Shown: positions 33,137-42,586 of the stretch, piece by piece | Position numbering within the stretch: position 1 is the first letter of the stretch | How the letters are laid out: every line of letters begins with the position of its first letter | Origin: Colias croceus | Lineage: Eukaryota > Arthropoda > Insecta > Lepidoptera > Pieridae | Assembly (NCBI RefSeq): GCF_905220415.1 | Contig: NC_059567.1 | Location: forward strand, 2,100,989 to 2,164,988 | DNA length: 64,000 nt | Direction of reading: 5' to 3' | Made by a program: the position numbers and the translations under genes | Notes under the pieces: model-generated | What the model was told of the DNA's origin: nothing | What the model saw: the letters and a program-made list of their open reading frames with translations, nothing else | Database searches by the model: none

Positions 33137-33377
33137 TGTTGGCGGGGGTTGGGGTTAATTATAAGATATGAGATTGAGATAAAGAGATATTTATTATTAA
33201 TTCACTTTAATGGGATGAGATGAGATGATATAGGATGGAGCTCCGCCCGGTGCGGAATCCGACTGCGAACTGACTTATTGTGGTAAAATAATAATTAATA
33301 CATTATAATAAAATATGCAACATCGACGCATTGCATTCCGGGAACATGTATTGTCTGTACGATTAGGTAATCGTACA
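33137..33377 (-). repeat. BEL-1 5' LTR
   Basis: Partner of 24789-25029 and indistinguishable from it by eye. Transcription would start within it on the minus strand. A TATA-like stretch (ataatgtattaattatta on minus) lies in it but I cannot place the start. Confidence 0.93.
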
Positions 33378-33382
33378 AATAC

Positions 33383-33744
33383 AAAGAAGTAACGATTATT
33401 TAAGTTCATTTTTCGATTGATGTGTAGATTTATAAAAAAAAAGAGTTCCTAAATTAAGCTAAGCAATTATAGTGTATTCATGAATAAATGTTGATTATTA
33501 TTAAATTAAGGACAGTAGTTTTATTTTATCTGTATTAAATTGTTCTAAAACATGTATGAATCAATTTGTAAAACCGTTACAGTATAGTATTGTTTAATTT
33601 ATATTATTTTATTTCAATTTAAGTTTTAACGTCTATGAGACGGTACTGCGGCGTTAAAGTTACATTTAGACCACGTCGTCAGCCAAAGGTTAAGTTCCTG
33701 GATAGCATGTAGTACATTGGACTCATTTACAGACGTAAAAGAAA
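33383..33744. other. Spacer, no gene; right side of the BEL-1 target
   Basis: AT-rich bases continue what was interrupted at 24788. 'cgtctatgagacggtactgc' at about 33630 is a small imperfect palindrome followed by cgttaa, which I considered as a piggyBac end but could not match on the left. Nothing else is recognisable. Confidence 0.4.
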
Positions 33745-35299
33745 ATGTGGCATCTCCGTGTCGATGAAACTCATAATAGGTCAATGCGGATAATGGTAAA
33801 CTATTTGCAGGAACATCAAGGAAATGATTATTTATCTAAAATTAGGGTTAACGCTACGCATTCCGATAACGAAAACGAATCTATGGTTGTTAATATAGGC
33901 GATAGAGACAATAGGCCAAGAACGCGTAACGACTCCAGTACAATTACTATATCAGAACGCGATTCTAGTGAAACGATATCTATTGCCGACTCTGAAACTC
34001 TATCGGCGATGAGTTCTCCTAGAACATGTGACTACCCAATCAGGTCACCATCTGTAACGTTGAAATCGGATACAGTTCATTCAGCTAATATTGTAGAATC
34101 GTCCGGTATACCTATATTACATGAAGCAATAGACACAAAACCAAATCAAATTTTAGTATATACGTGGTTTAAGAACGAAATGCAAGTTCACGACCTTTCA
34201 CGTCAAAAGCAAAAGGTTTTAGAAGTTTTCTTGCCTACTAATAACCCGGATCTAGTAAAACAATTTTTAAAAGAGTATATTAAACCAAAAGTTAAGTATT
34301 TCATTTATTTCGAAGATGATGAACATCGCAAACAGTTCACTAGCATTGTCATAGAATTATTTAGAAAGGATACAGTATTGCTATTTGAATGTACGGAGCG
34401 TGTAGTTTTTATAGAAGGTGAGAAGGAACAAAAGGCTATTATAATAAAACACCATCAAGGCAAAACGTGTCACCGCAGTATTAAAGAGACTCTAGCAAGT
34501 ATACGTAGAAATTATTTTTGGCACAATATTCAGGAAACTATTTCAGCCCTTATTAATGCTTGTGAAACGTGTACTAAAATGAAGTATGATCGTAATCCCT
34601 TTAAACCCATTTTACAGTTAACTCAAACACAAGACGTAGTGAATTTAACAACGAGCTAATGAAAGAATTTTTGAATTTACATAATATTGAGCTTCATATC
34701 GTCTCACCTAATAATCCTAATTCAATGGGATTAATTGAGCGTTTACATTCGACCATTAGTGAAATTTATAGATGTGCGAAATATGAAGAAAAATGCACGG
34801 ATGCAGCATCAGTGATGATGTATTCAATTATTGCCTATAACAGTTCAATTCATTCAGTTACGGGCTTAACCCCCTTTGAAGTAGTATTTGGTCACACGGA
34901 TTCAGGTAGCTTATTTAACGCTGATTTCGAGCAGCATTATATACAGCATTGGTTTAGGACCATGCAAAACGTTTAAAGGTTCTATATAAACATTTAGCAG
35001 AGAAAATGATCGAAACTAAGCAAAAGGTAAAGGATAGGAGAGGTGGTGAAGATCCAATCAGTCTCCCATCAGGAAAAATTATATTTGCAAAAGACGTTAA
35101 TAAGCGAAAAAGCAAGGATAAGCCGCGATTCCATAAAGCTAAGGTTATAGGACAAGGTTCAAGGAACGTTGTACCGATAGAGATTGGTAAAAGGAAGACT
35201 AAGGTCCCTATTATAAATGTAAAACGCCCTCCGCAGGTGGTGTTGGCTGATAGTGATGAGGTCCGCGCTGGCCCTTCAACTACAACCTCTTCAACATAA
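33745..35299 (+). pseudogene. Ty3/gypsy (errantivirus-like) pol remnant: integrase with deleted core
   Basis: The first frame (33745-34659) is the linker and the integrase zinc-binding domain (HHQGKTCHRSIKETLASIRR, then CETC). The second (about 34645-34976) resumes at FNNELMKEF, late in the catalytic core, with the glutamate block NSMGLIERLHSTI and TGLTPFEVVFG. The third (35006-35299) is the basic C-terminal part. Roughly 90 residues with the first two catalytic aspartates are missing between frames 1 and 2, and frames change twice. Reverse transcriptase, gag and LTRs are absent. Confidence 0.75.
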
Positions 35300-35411
35300 C
35301 CCGGGAATTTACCCTGTGAAAGAAGGGCAAGCATATCTTCAAATAGACTATTGGACTATAATTAAGGTTTTAAATTTAGATAAGATTAATGATGACTTTT
35401 TAATTTAATAC

Positions 35412-35574
35412 CTCCAAAAGTTTCCATCATATCATAGCAATCTTCGGGGGCAACATTTTTCAAATACGTTATAGTGCTAACAGCAACTACTGTCAGTTGC
35501 CTAATAAATGTAACAGAGCTTTCATAATCCTCTGTCACTTCCTTTGGAAAAATTCGAGCCCAATCAGAAACTGC
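35412..35574 (-). CDS. Single exon encoding part of a HORMA domain (host gene)
   Basis: Read on minus, the 163-base segment has an acceptor (tataattttag before 35574) and a donor (ggag|gtatta after 35412). It translates to a stretch including WARIFPKEV, FIRQLTVVAVSTITYLKN and APEDCY, the pattern of the start of the HORMA domain in HORMAD1/Hop1-type meiotic chromosome-axis proteins (VAVS.ITYL...PED.Y). Such proteins bind closure motifs on meiotic chromosomes. No other exon was found: upstream exons would lie to the right, beyond at least 28 kb of transposons, and downstream ones to the left. It may instead be a stranded pseudo-exon. The frame is open through the exon (phase 1 at the donor). 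Confidence 0.6.
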
Positions 35575-36230
35575 CTAAAATTATATCAAATGTAAGTATA
35601 AGAATACAAGGATATCTTAGAATATTATTTCAAACTCAAACTCGTTTATTTGGCAACAATTTTACAAAAATAAGGTATGAATGAATGAATGAATGAATAT
35701 ACTTTATTGCTTATAAATAGATAAATACAAGTGGAAAAGCACACAACACATAACATAAAATAAGCAAAAGGCGGCCTTATCGCTAGTTAGCGATCTCTAC
35801 CAGGCAACCCTTCATATAAAGGAAATACACAAAACAAAAGTGGGTGAGCAAAAACAAGGCAAACTGGAAAAAAAAAAAAAAATTCTATTACACTTATTAA
35901 ATTATATTCAAATACACTATCTAGTATCTAAACATATAAATAAAAATAAGAAATATATACATATTATATATATAAATATAAACAATATATATAATATATA
36001 TTATAAATATATTATATAATAATAACAATATGTAAAAACAATATACATAAAAAATAAATAAATAACATAATAAGGTACATAAAATAAAATAGTTACATAG
36101 TATAAAATATTTATAATATAAGTATACTGTATATGAAATAATTATACGTACATATAGGTATAAATATAAACTAAACACATCTAGTTTAAGTAACAAAATT
36201 ATATAACTAACGAGACAGCTAAGATTAGAA

Positions 36231-39173
36231 CTAAGAAAGAGACATGAAATGATGTTTTACTAAAGTTTTAAAAGAATTTAAGTTTTGGGCTCGTCTGACA
36301 TTTATGGGGAGAGAATTCCACAATTGAACTGCACGAACAGCAAATGAGTTATGGAAGAATTTAGTATTATGGGCCGGCATAAAAAGCAAGAGATTAGTGG
36401 AGGAACGCAATGAGTTTACATATTTGAATTTCTCTCGGAGATAACTTGGAGCTTTTGGATCAAACAACACACAGTACAGGAGATGAAGGACATGGGAGTT
36501 ACGCCGCAGTCGGATAGGGAGCCATTGTAGCTTCTTTCGGTACTCAGAAACGTGATCATATTTTCTTAACCCAAATATGAATCGGATGCAGAAGTTTTGG
36601 AGTCTCTCAAGCCTATCCAACTGGGCTTCGGAAAGGTCAAGGTAGGTGACATCAGCATAGTCGAGGTGTGATAGAAGAAGGGAATGAGCAAGCGCTAACT
36701 TTGTTGGAATGGGCAGAAGATTCCGTAGACGCCGCAAAGCACCTGCGGAAGCAAACAATTTCCTACTTACATTATTCAATTGAACATCCCAGGATAGTGT
36801 TTGATCGATGTAAATGCCAAGATCTTTGACTTGTTTACTATAGGGTATTAGAGTACCGCATAAACTGACTGGAGGAAGCGAAGCCCAGTCAACCTTCGCG
36901 ATTACCGATGGGCTACCAACTATGATGACCTGCGTTTTTGATGGATTAACTTTCAAACCGAATTGGTTACTCCACTGAAGGACTGAACTCAGGTCACTAT
37001 TCATTGTTTGGATAGCATCCGGTAACTCAGCTAGGGTTGACTGAGTATAGATTTGAACGTCGTCAGCATACATGTGGTAGAGAGAAGTTAAGGATTTTGA
37101 GATAGAATTGATGAAAATAGCGAAAAGGAGTGGAGACAAAACGCCACCTTGAGGAACTCCAGCACGGATATCACACCATGACGAGGAGACGTCATCACTG
37201 TGAATCCTTTGCTGACGTCCATATAAATAACTATGAAACCAATCAATACTAGTTGGAGATATGTTAAGGGAACGAAGCAGACTCACAAGGACATCGAAAT
37301 CAACAGAGCTGAAAGCGTTACTAAAATCCAGCAACGTAAGCAATGTGAGCTGCTTGTTGTCCATGCCAAGTCTAATGTCATCAGTTACTTTAGTGAGAGC
37401 AGTAGTCGTACCATGACCTGGACGAAAACCGGACTGGAGAGGATTCAGCAAGTTATTTTTATTGAGGAAGGTGTTTAATTGGTGATGTACTAACTTTTCG
37501 AGGACTTTAGACAGAAATGGTAAAATGGAGATAGGACGAAAGTCAGCAAAAGAGGAAGGGTTGCGTTTTTTCGGAAGAGGAATAATTTTGGCCTTTTTCC
37601 AAGACGAGGGAAAGGTACCAGAGGAAACGGAATGGTTAAGAATATGGGTAATGACAGGAACAACTACATCGAGGATAGGTAGGATCATGCTACGACTTAT
37701 GCAATCACTCCCGACGGCATTAGATGACAAAGACATAATATTCTTCTTAACATCACTACTAGAAAATTGATTAAGACAGAACGGAGGAAAATTAGGAGTT
37801 GGAATAGAAGAAAGAGTATTAAGAGTCGTAACTTTAGTAATATTATCGAAGGGAGGAGTTTCAGCAAAATACTGATTAATAAGTTCAATATTAAAATTTT
37901 TAAAATCTGTATTAGGATCTTTGGAGCCAACTCCTAAGGTTTTTAAGAACTTCCAGACTTTAGCAGGGTCGCCGTTCTCGACCGACGAATGAATGTGGCG
38001 TCTTTGTGCATCTCTACAACATGTATTACAACGATTCCGAATCTTTGTGTACTTCTCTCTGTTCGCGTCGGTATTGTTCAGCTTCAGTTTAGTTTTAGCT
38101 TTAGACTTAAGATGTAAAAGTGACTTTAATTCATCAGTTAACCAAGGTGCAGGGAGGTGTTTGAGTTTAACAGGTCTCAATGGAGCATGCTTGTCATACA
38201 ATTGTGTAACACGTGAGGTGAACAGTTCAACCTTGGCATCGATATTGTGTTCAGAATAAACTAAGGACCAGTCTATGTCTTGAGCATCACGACAAAGTTG
38301 ATCAACATCCATTCCAGCAAAGTTGCGTCGCATGGAAATTTTGGATTTCAGTTTAGGAGGACGGATGTTGTAGGAAATATAGATAAGGTCATGGTGGGAA
38401 AAAGCATCGGCAGCAAATTGACCGTGCTTAAGGACGAGGTTAGGGGAGGATACAATAATAAGGTCAAGGAGAGAGGGAGAGCAGTTAGGTACATTATGGG
38501 TAGGATTTAAGGGAAGAAGGTGTAGGTTCGCTGACTCAACTGCAGATAGGAGAGTCTTGGCTCGGGAATCATTTTTGATGATACACGTGTTAAAATCACC
38601 CATTATCAGGGCGTTTTCATAGATGGGAACATGATGATCGAGGATGGTTTGAAAGGAGTGAAAGTAATTTATGGAAAGGGAAGGGCTATAAAAAACACCA
38701 AGCAGGAGCTTAGAGTGATGCAAAGTAACCTCAATAATTAGATGCTCAGCAGCATCGGATGGCGGAGGCTGAGGGGACACGCTAACTATTTTGTAGGAGA
38801 TTTGTGAGCTTAGATAGATCGCGACACCACCGCCAACTCTACCAATCCGATCGTTGCGTATTAGATTATAGCCAGGAAGGGAATAACAGGAGGAAGGAAG
38901 GCAGGGCTTGAGCCAAGACTCTGAGATAAGTATAGCGTGAATGTTGAGAGAATCGAAAGTTGTTAACAAATCGGGAAAGTGTGCAGGAACACTTTGCGCA
39001 TTGATGTGTACTGCGTTGAATATTTTGGACCTATTAGGAAAACAGTTTGAAAGGAGATTATTTAGAGGAGTGAAGGAAGAAGTACTGTGGAAGCTGTCCT
39101 CACTGCCAGGATCCTCAGATGAGAAAGACAAATAGTTAAAATCACTAGAAGAGCTTTCGTTCAGCATGTTCAT
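36231..39173 (-). CDS. LINE-6 ORF2: endonuclease and reverse transcriptase
   Basis: 980 codons without a stop. The APE endonuclease shows its motifs in order: HINAQSV, AILISESWL, LIMGDFNTC, LLDLIIVS and FSHHDLIY. Reverse transcriptase follows with FRPISILPFLSKVLEKL, QSGFRPGHGTTTA, LLDFSNAFSSVDF, GVPQGGVLSPLLF and the catalytic MYADDVQIY. The C-terminal domain ends in AVQLWNSLPINVRRAQNL. All catalytic residues expected are present, so it may be active. It uses target-primed reverse transcription of its own RNA. The start ATG at 39173 leaves a long leader to ORF1; the true start could be further inside. Confidence 0.9.
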   Translation of the reverse strand: MNMLNESSSSDFNYLSFSSEDPGSEDSFHSTSSFTPLNNLLSNCFPNRSKIFNAVHINAQSVPAHFPDLLTTFDSLNIHAILISESWLKPCLPSSCYSLPGYNLIRNDRIGRVGGGVAIYLSSQISYKIVSVSPQPPPSDAAEHLIIEVTLHHSKLLLGVFYSPSLSINYFHSFQTILDHHVPIYENALIMGDFNTCIIKNDSRAKTLLSAVESANLHLLPLNPTHNVPNCSPSLLDLIIVSSPNLVLKHGQFAADAFSHHDLIYISYNIRPPKLKSKISMRRNFAGMDVDQLCRDAQDIDWSLVYSEHNIDAKVELFTSRVTQLYDKHAPLRPVKLKHLPAPWLTDELKSLLHLKSKAKTKLKLNNTDANREKYTKIRNRCNTCCRDAQRRHIHSSVENGDPAKVWKFLKTLGVGSKDPNTDFKNFNIELINQYFAETPPFDNITKVTTLNTLSSIPTPNFPPFCLNQFSSSDVKKNIMSLSSNAVGSDCISRSMILPILDVVVPVITHILNHSVSSGTFPSSWKKAKIIPLPKKRNPSSFADFRPISILPFLSKVLEKLVHHQLNTFLNKNNLLNPLQSGFRPGHGTTTALTKVTDDIRLGMDNKQLTLLTLLDFSNAFSSVDFDVLVSLLRSLNISPTSIDWFHSYLYGRQQRIHSDDVSSSWCDIRAGVPQGGVLSPLLFAIFINSISKSLTSLYHMYADDVQIYTQSTLAELPDAIQTMNSDLSSVLQWSNQFGLKVNPSKTQVIIVGSPSVIAKVDWASLPPVSLCGTLIPYSKQVKDLGIYIDQTLSWDVQLNNVSRKLFASAGALRRLRNLLPIPTKLALAHSLLLSHLDYADVTYLDLSEAQLDRLERLQNFCIRFIFGLRKYDHVSEYRKKLQWLPIRLRRNSHVLHLLYCVLFDPKAPSYLREKFKYVNSLRSSTNLLLFMPAHNTKFFHNSFAVRAVQLWNSLPINVRRAQNLNSFKTLVKHHFMSLS

Positions 39174-39757
39174 TTGAAAAAAAGATAAATAAAAGTAAAT
39201 ATATAAAATGTATATATAAAATATAATAATATAATATAAATATAAATATTAAATAAACTATAAGAATAAGTAAAATAATAGACTATAATTACAGAATGAT
39301 AATGTTTTATGCAAGATATATGAAACAATAAAGATAAAAAATAATGATTGTATATTCCAATAGTAATGAATAAATATGATTATAATTGATATTCAAGAGA
39401 AAAAAAATAAAAATTTGTTTATGACTTATTTTAACTACACCCCAGCAATCAATTTAAATGTACAGAATTGAACGCATTTATAATCTGTATCGGAACGTTT
39501 AAACGGTGACATCTGACAGCCAATGTTTGGCAGTTGACACTTGACAGTAAACAAATGAAAGAATTACAACAACATGACAAATACAATAACATTAGAATTA
39601 AAGTTGGTACAATGAAAATATTAATAAGACAAAAGCGGGTAATAAAGTTTTAGTTTGAACGGACAAGAAAGAAAAACGAAAATAAAATGTTTGACAGTGT
39701 AACAAGGTTTAAAATCACTTCACATATCGATATAATATGAAGTGCGAAACTTACTTG

Positions 39758-40525
39758 TTACTTATTTTGTTTAAGTAACCTTCTTGACCTAGACGCAACA
39801 CATTTGGAAGTTTTAGGGTCGTTACTAGACAGTTCATTGGAGACCACCTGCGCCGAGGCTGTGCACGGTATCGAGTCCAACTCACTTAAGGAGGTCACAC
39901 AAATCTTATCACCGCTCTGCCCAATAATGAAAATGTTACCGTCTCTTGTCCAACACTTATTTATGCCGAATCTCTTACGAGCAGCCATAAAAGTTTCATG
40001 GCGACTCTTAGTTAAAAATTCAGAGAGTGTAATACCAGAGTTTTTTAAGCTAGTCTTTTTGAACCAGATGTTATCTTTCAATTGCATATCACTGAATTTA
40101 ACCAAAATTGGACGGGGCTTGGAATTTGAACCATTGGCTTCATCATTGATTCCACTGACAGCTCGACCCATTCGATGGCAGCGGCTTATTGACTCGATAG
40201 AGATCTTAATGTTTGGGAGCTTTTCAGATAATGTTCTCACTACTAATGCACGAGTGTCTTCTTTTTTATCTTCATGCACACCATGAATCAGGAGCATTTT
40301 CCGACGAGAACGGGTTTCCTGGAGGTCGTGAAGTTTGAAGAGAAGCTCAATTTCATCATGGATGTTTTTAAGCGAGGAGATAACAAATTTTCTAAAAAGT
40401 TCAAAATCACCAGATATGTTTGTAGCAGCAGGAGAAGTGTTGTTCTGCAATTCCTTTTGGAACTCTTCCATCCTTTTATTAAAGTTTTCTGACATCTGTG
40501 CCATAGTTTCTCTAATTGATTCCAT
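39758..40525 (-). CDS. LINE-6 ORF1: nucleic-acid-binding coiled-coil protein
   Basis: 255 codons. The N-terminal 80 or so residues are helical and charged (METLxx-type: AQMSENFNKRMEEFQKEL), then a conserved block RKMLLIHGVHEDKKEDTR and a basic stretch RCHRMGR, then RPILVKFSDMQLKDNIW and RKRFGINKCWTRDGNIFI. This is the ORF1 type, RRM-like with a coiled coil, found beside many insect CR1/L2-like ORF2s, expected to bind element RNA. It lies upstream of ORF2 in the same direction. Confidence 0.8.
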   Translation of the reverse strand: MESIRETMAQMSENFNKRMEEFQKELQNNTSPAATNISGDFELFRKFVISSLKNIHDEIELLFKLHDLQETRSRRKMLLIHGVHEDKKEDTRALVVRTLSEKLPNIKISIESISRCHRMGRAVSGINDEANGSNSKPRPILVKFSDMQLKDNIWFKKTSLKNSGITLSEFLTKSRHETFMAARKRFGINKCWTRDGNIFIIGQSGDKICVTSLSELDSIPCTASAQVVSNELSSNDPKTSKCVASRSRRLLKQNK

Positions 40526-41203
40526 TGTGAGAGTGAGTTTGAAGTGACTTGAAAATTTATGCGAAGATAGAGGAAAAAATATTTTAGGATTTGGTGCTGG
40601 TAGGTGTTAATTATCAGTATTCCATAGAATTAGATTGAAAAATTGGTTTTGAATATTTTTAAAAACAGAATATTTATCAGATTAAAATTTTAACTGTTGC
40701 CTTTTTCACGCCTACCCTCGAAAAAAAAGGTACTTAATTAAAACAAACAAAAAGAAATACAAAATAAAAATTAAAATTTAAAAAAAATAAATAAATATAA
40801 TTAGTGATGCCAGAAGGGTCCCCACGTCAGCAAAAGTCACAGAGTGTTTCTGCAACACTGGTTTTCAGTGAGGACCAGTAATACAGATGACTTGCGGCTC
40901 AAATAACAGAGCACGACTGCCAGTCAATATAACCTGAACGAATATAAATACATATTTATATAACATATTATACAACAAATAATCGTTTATACATAATACA
41001 TATATATACCTACACATACATACACACATCATATATACATACATACATACGCATATACACAAATATATGAATTAGAAATAGAATAGATACTTAATATATA
41101 TATTGTATATACAGCAAGCACAATTCACTACCATCAATTACATAAGAAACAAATAAATAAATACGCCGGTACTAGACACTGATGAAGCAAGCAGGTACAG
41201 CAG

Positions 41204-41841
41204 TTATGTAATATACGCCGTGTAAGTGGGAAGAACGCGTGAGCCAGGAGGAAACTGATTTTGGTGATGATTTAGTTTAATTTTTAAGTGTTTTTTAAAT
41301 GTAAGAACAGATCCTAAATTACGAATGGGAGGTGGAATGTTATTCCAACACTTACACGAAACGTATTTAAAACTACCTCGAAAAGCCGCCATGCTATACC
41401 GCTGTAAGCGCAGTGCCGGATTGCTTACCAGACGAGTGTTGACAATACCGCTGCACCATTCCAGTTTTTCATAGAGGTAAGTTGGTTTTTTACTGGTACT
41501 GGTTTTCAACACCGAAGAGCAAAGTGGCAATGTGGAGTTCCCTTCAGAGAGACATCTTTAAAATGTTTCTCTCGTTGAGGTAAGGTGTCACGTGAGTGCG
41601 AGGAGGAATTTCGAAACAGTATCTTGCACACGCATTTTGCACTCGCTGCACTATTCGCTCTGTTCTTGCAAGAAGTCGAGGCCCGTATACACAGTCAGCA
41701 TAATTAAATTTAGAAAGCACAAGAGCCTCGCATAACCTAGTTCGAATATCAGTGCTAAGAAAACTACGAATTTGATATAGAATTTTTAAACGATAAAAAC
41801 AGTTCCTGACTAAATTTTGTATGTAAGTTTCGAATCGAAGC
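41204..41841 (-). pseudogene. LINE-5 C-terminal domain
   Basis: On minus the frame starts inside the protein (RFETYIQNLVRNCFYR), runs with at least one stop or frameshift near 41530 and ends at 41204. It is the C-terminal domain found after reverse transcriptase in insect Jockey/CR1-like LINEs (RIVQRVQNACARYCF and SFKYVSCKCWNNIPPPIR). The catalytic part is not in the window. Confidence 0.65.
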
Positions 41842-42546
41842 TTTTTTTTTTATGTCAGAGCAAGCAAAGGAGCAGGTGGGCCACCTGATGTTAAGTGGTC
41901 ACCACCGCCCATAAAAACTTGTAACACAAGGAGTGTTACAGGTGCTTTGCCGGCCTTTAATGGACAAATAAGCTCTTTTCTTGAAGGCCCCAATGTCGTA
42001 GTTGTTCGGGAACACCGCGGGTGGCAGATCGTTCCACAGTTTCACCGTACGCGGAAGGAAGTTGCGGGTGAAGCGGACAGTGGTGGAGCGCCAACCATCC
42101 AGATGGTGCGGATGGAACTGGTTTTTACGGCGTGAGGTCCGGTGGTGGAACTGTGCGGCTGGTAAAAGGTGGAACAATTCCTCAGAGCACTCCCCATAGT
42201 AGATTCTGTACAGTATACAGAGAGACGCAACGTCTCTCCGCACTGACAGTGGATCGAGCCCATCGGAAAGCCTACGGTCATCGACAATTCGAGCTGCCGA
42301 CGTTGGATGCGGTCAAGAGGAAGGAGTTGATACTGTGGGGCTCCGGCCCAGAGATGAGAACAGCACTCCATATGCGGTCGCACCTGAGCCTTGTACAGCT
42401 GAAGTCGGTGGGCCGGCTTGAAGTACTGTCTCGATCTACTGAGCACACCAAGTTTTTTCGAGGCTAATTTAGCCTTCGCTTCCAAATGACTGCGAAATTG
42501 AACGTCACTCGAGATTTCAACTCCGAGGATTCCGATTTTCGGCGAC
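41842..42546 (-). pseudogene. LINE-4 C-terminal part and 3' UTR
   Basis: Two frames (42042-42485 and 41899-42243) hold the C-terminal domain of the LINE (FKPAHRLQLYKAQVRPHME, SHLWAGAPQYQLLPLDR, ELFHLLPAAQFHHRTSRR, NFLPRTVKLWNDLPPAVF). They are separated by frameshifts near 42240. This is the type very common in lepidopteran genomes. Poly-T follows the stop. Confidence 0.75.
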
Positions 42547-42586
42547 TACTCAAAACAAAATAAGAAACGAAACAAAATAAAGAACT

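Larger units (their letters stand above)
24789..33377 (-). mobile_element. BEL-1: intact BEL/Pao element with envelope gene
   Basis: The element is 8589 bp, with LTRs at 24789-25029 and 33137-33377 (241 bp each, no difference seen by eye), flanked by aatac on both sides (24784-24788 and 33378-33382). It carries one unbroken 2507-codon frame covering gag to envelope. Perfect duplication, matching LTRs and an intact frame indicate a recent insertion, possibly still able to transpose. Envelope-bearing BEL elements are known, and such elements behave as endogenous retrovirus-like agents; infectivity is not shown by sequence. It inserted beside the piggyBac remnant. Confidence 0.92.
35678..40726 (-). 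mobile_element. LINE-6: full-length two-ORF LINE
   Basis: The 3' end has an (ATTC)n tail (plus-strand atgaatgaatgaatgaat, 35677-35698), and the 5' end is near 40726. aaggta flanks it at 35672-35677 and 40727-40732. Both ORFs are open. Between them lies a 584-base AT-rich spacer (39174-39757) without coding signal. The 3' UTR (35699-36230) has a long AT stretch whose minus frame is not a gene. Clade is CR1-like in a broad sense. Confidence 0.8.
35632..41841 (-). mobile_element. LINE-5: old LINE, 3' UTR split by LINE-6
   Basis: The coding C-terminus is at 41204-41841, the 3' UTR runs from 41203 to 40727 and then, after LINE-6, from 35677 to about 35632, ending with 'gccaaataaacgagtttgag' on minus: a polyadenylation-like signal and a (GTTTGA)n tail, as in LINE-2. 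Its upstream part is missing because LINE-4 abuts at 41842. Confidence 0.65.

Noticed and set aside
33625..33656. Right terminal repeat of the piggyBac element
   Set aside because: A cgtctatgagacg palindrome followed by cgttaa looked suitable, but the left match lies inside LINE coding sequence and does not give matching ends.
35921..36196. Minus-strand 91-codon frame
   Set aside because: Composed of Tyr/Ile/Leu from TA-rich simple sequence in the LINE-6 3' UTR; not a gene.
36231..39173. Several plus-strand frames within LINE-6 ORF2
   Set aside because: Shadows of an intact ORF with clear domains on minus.
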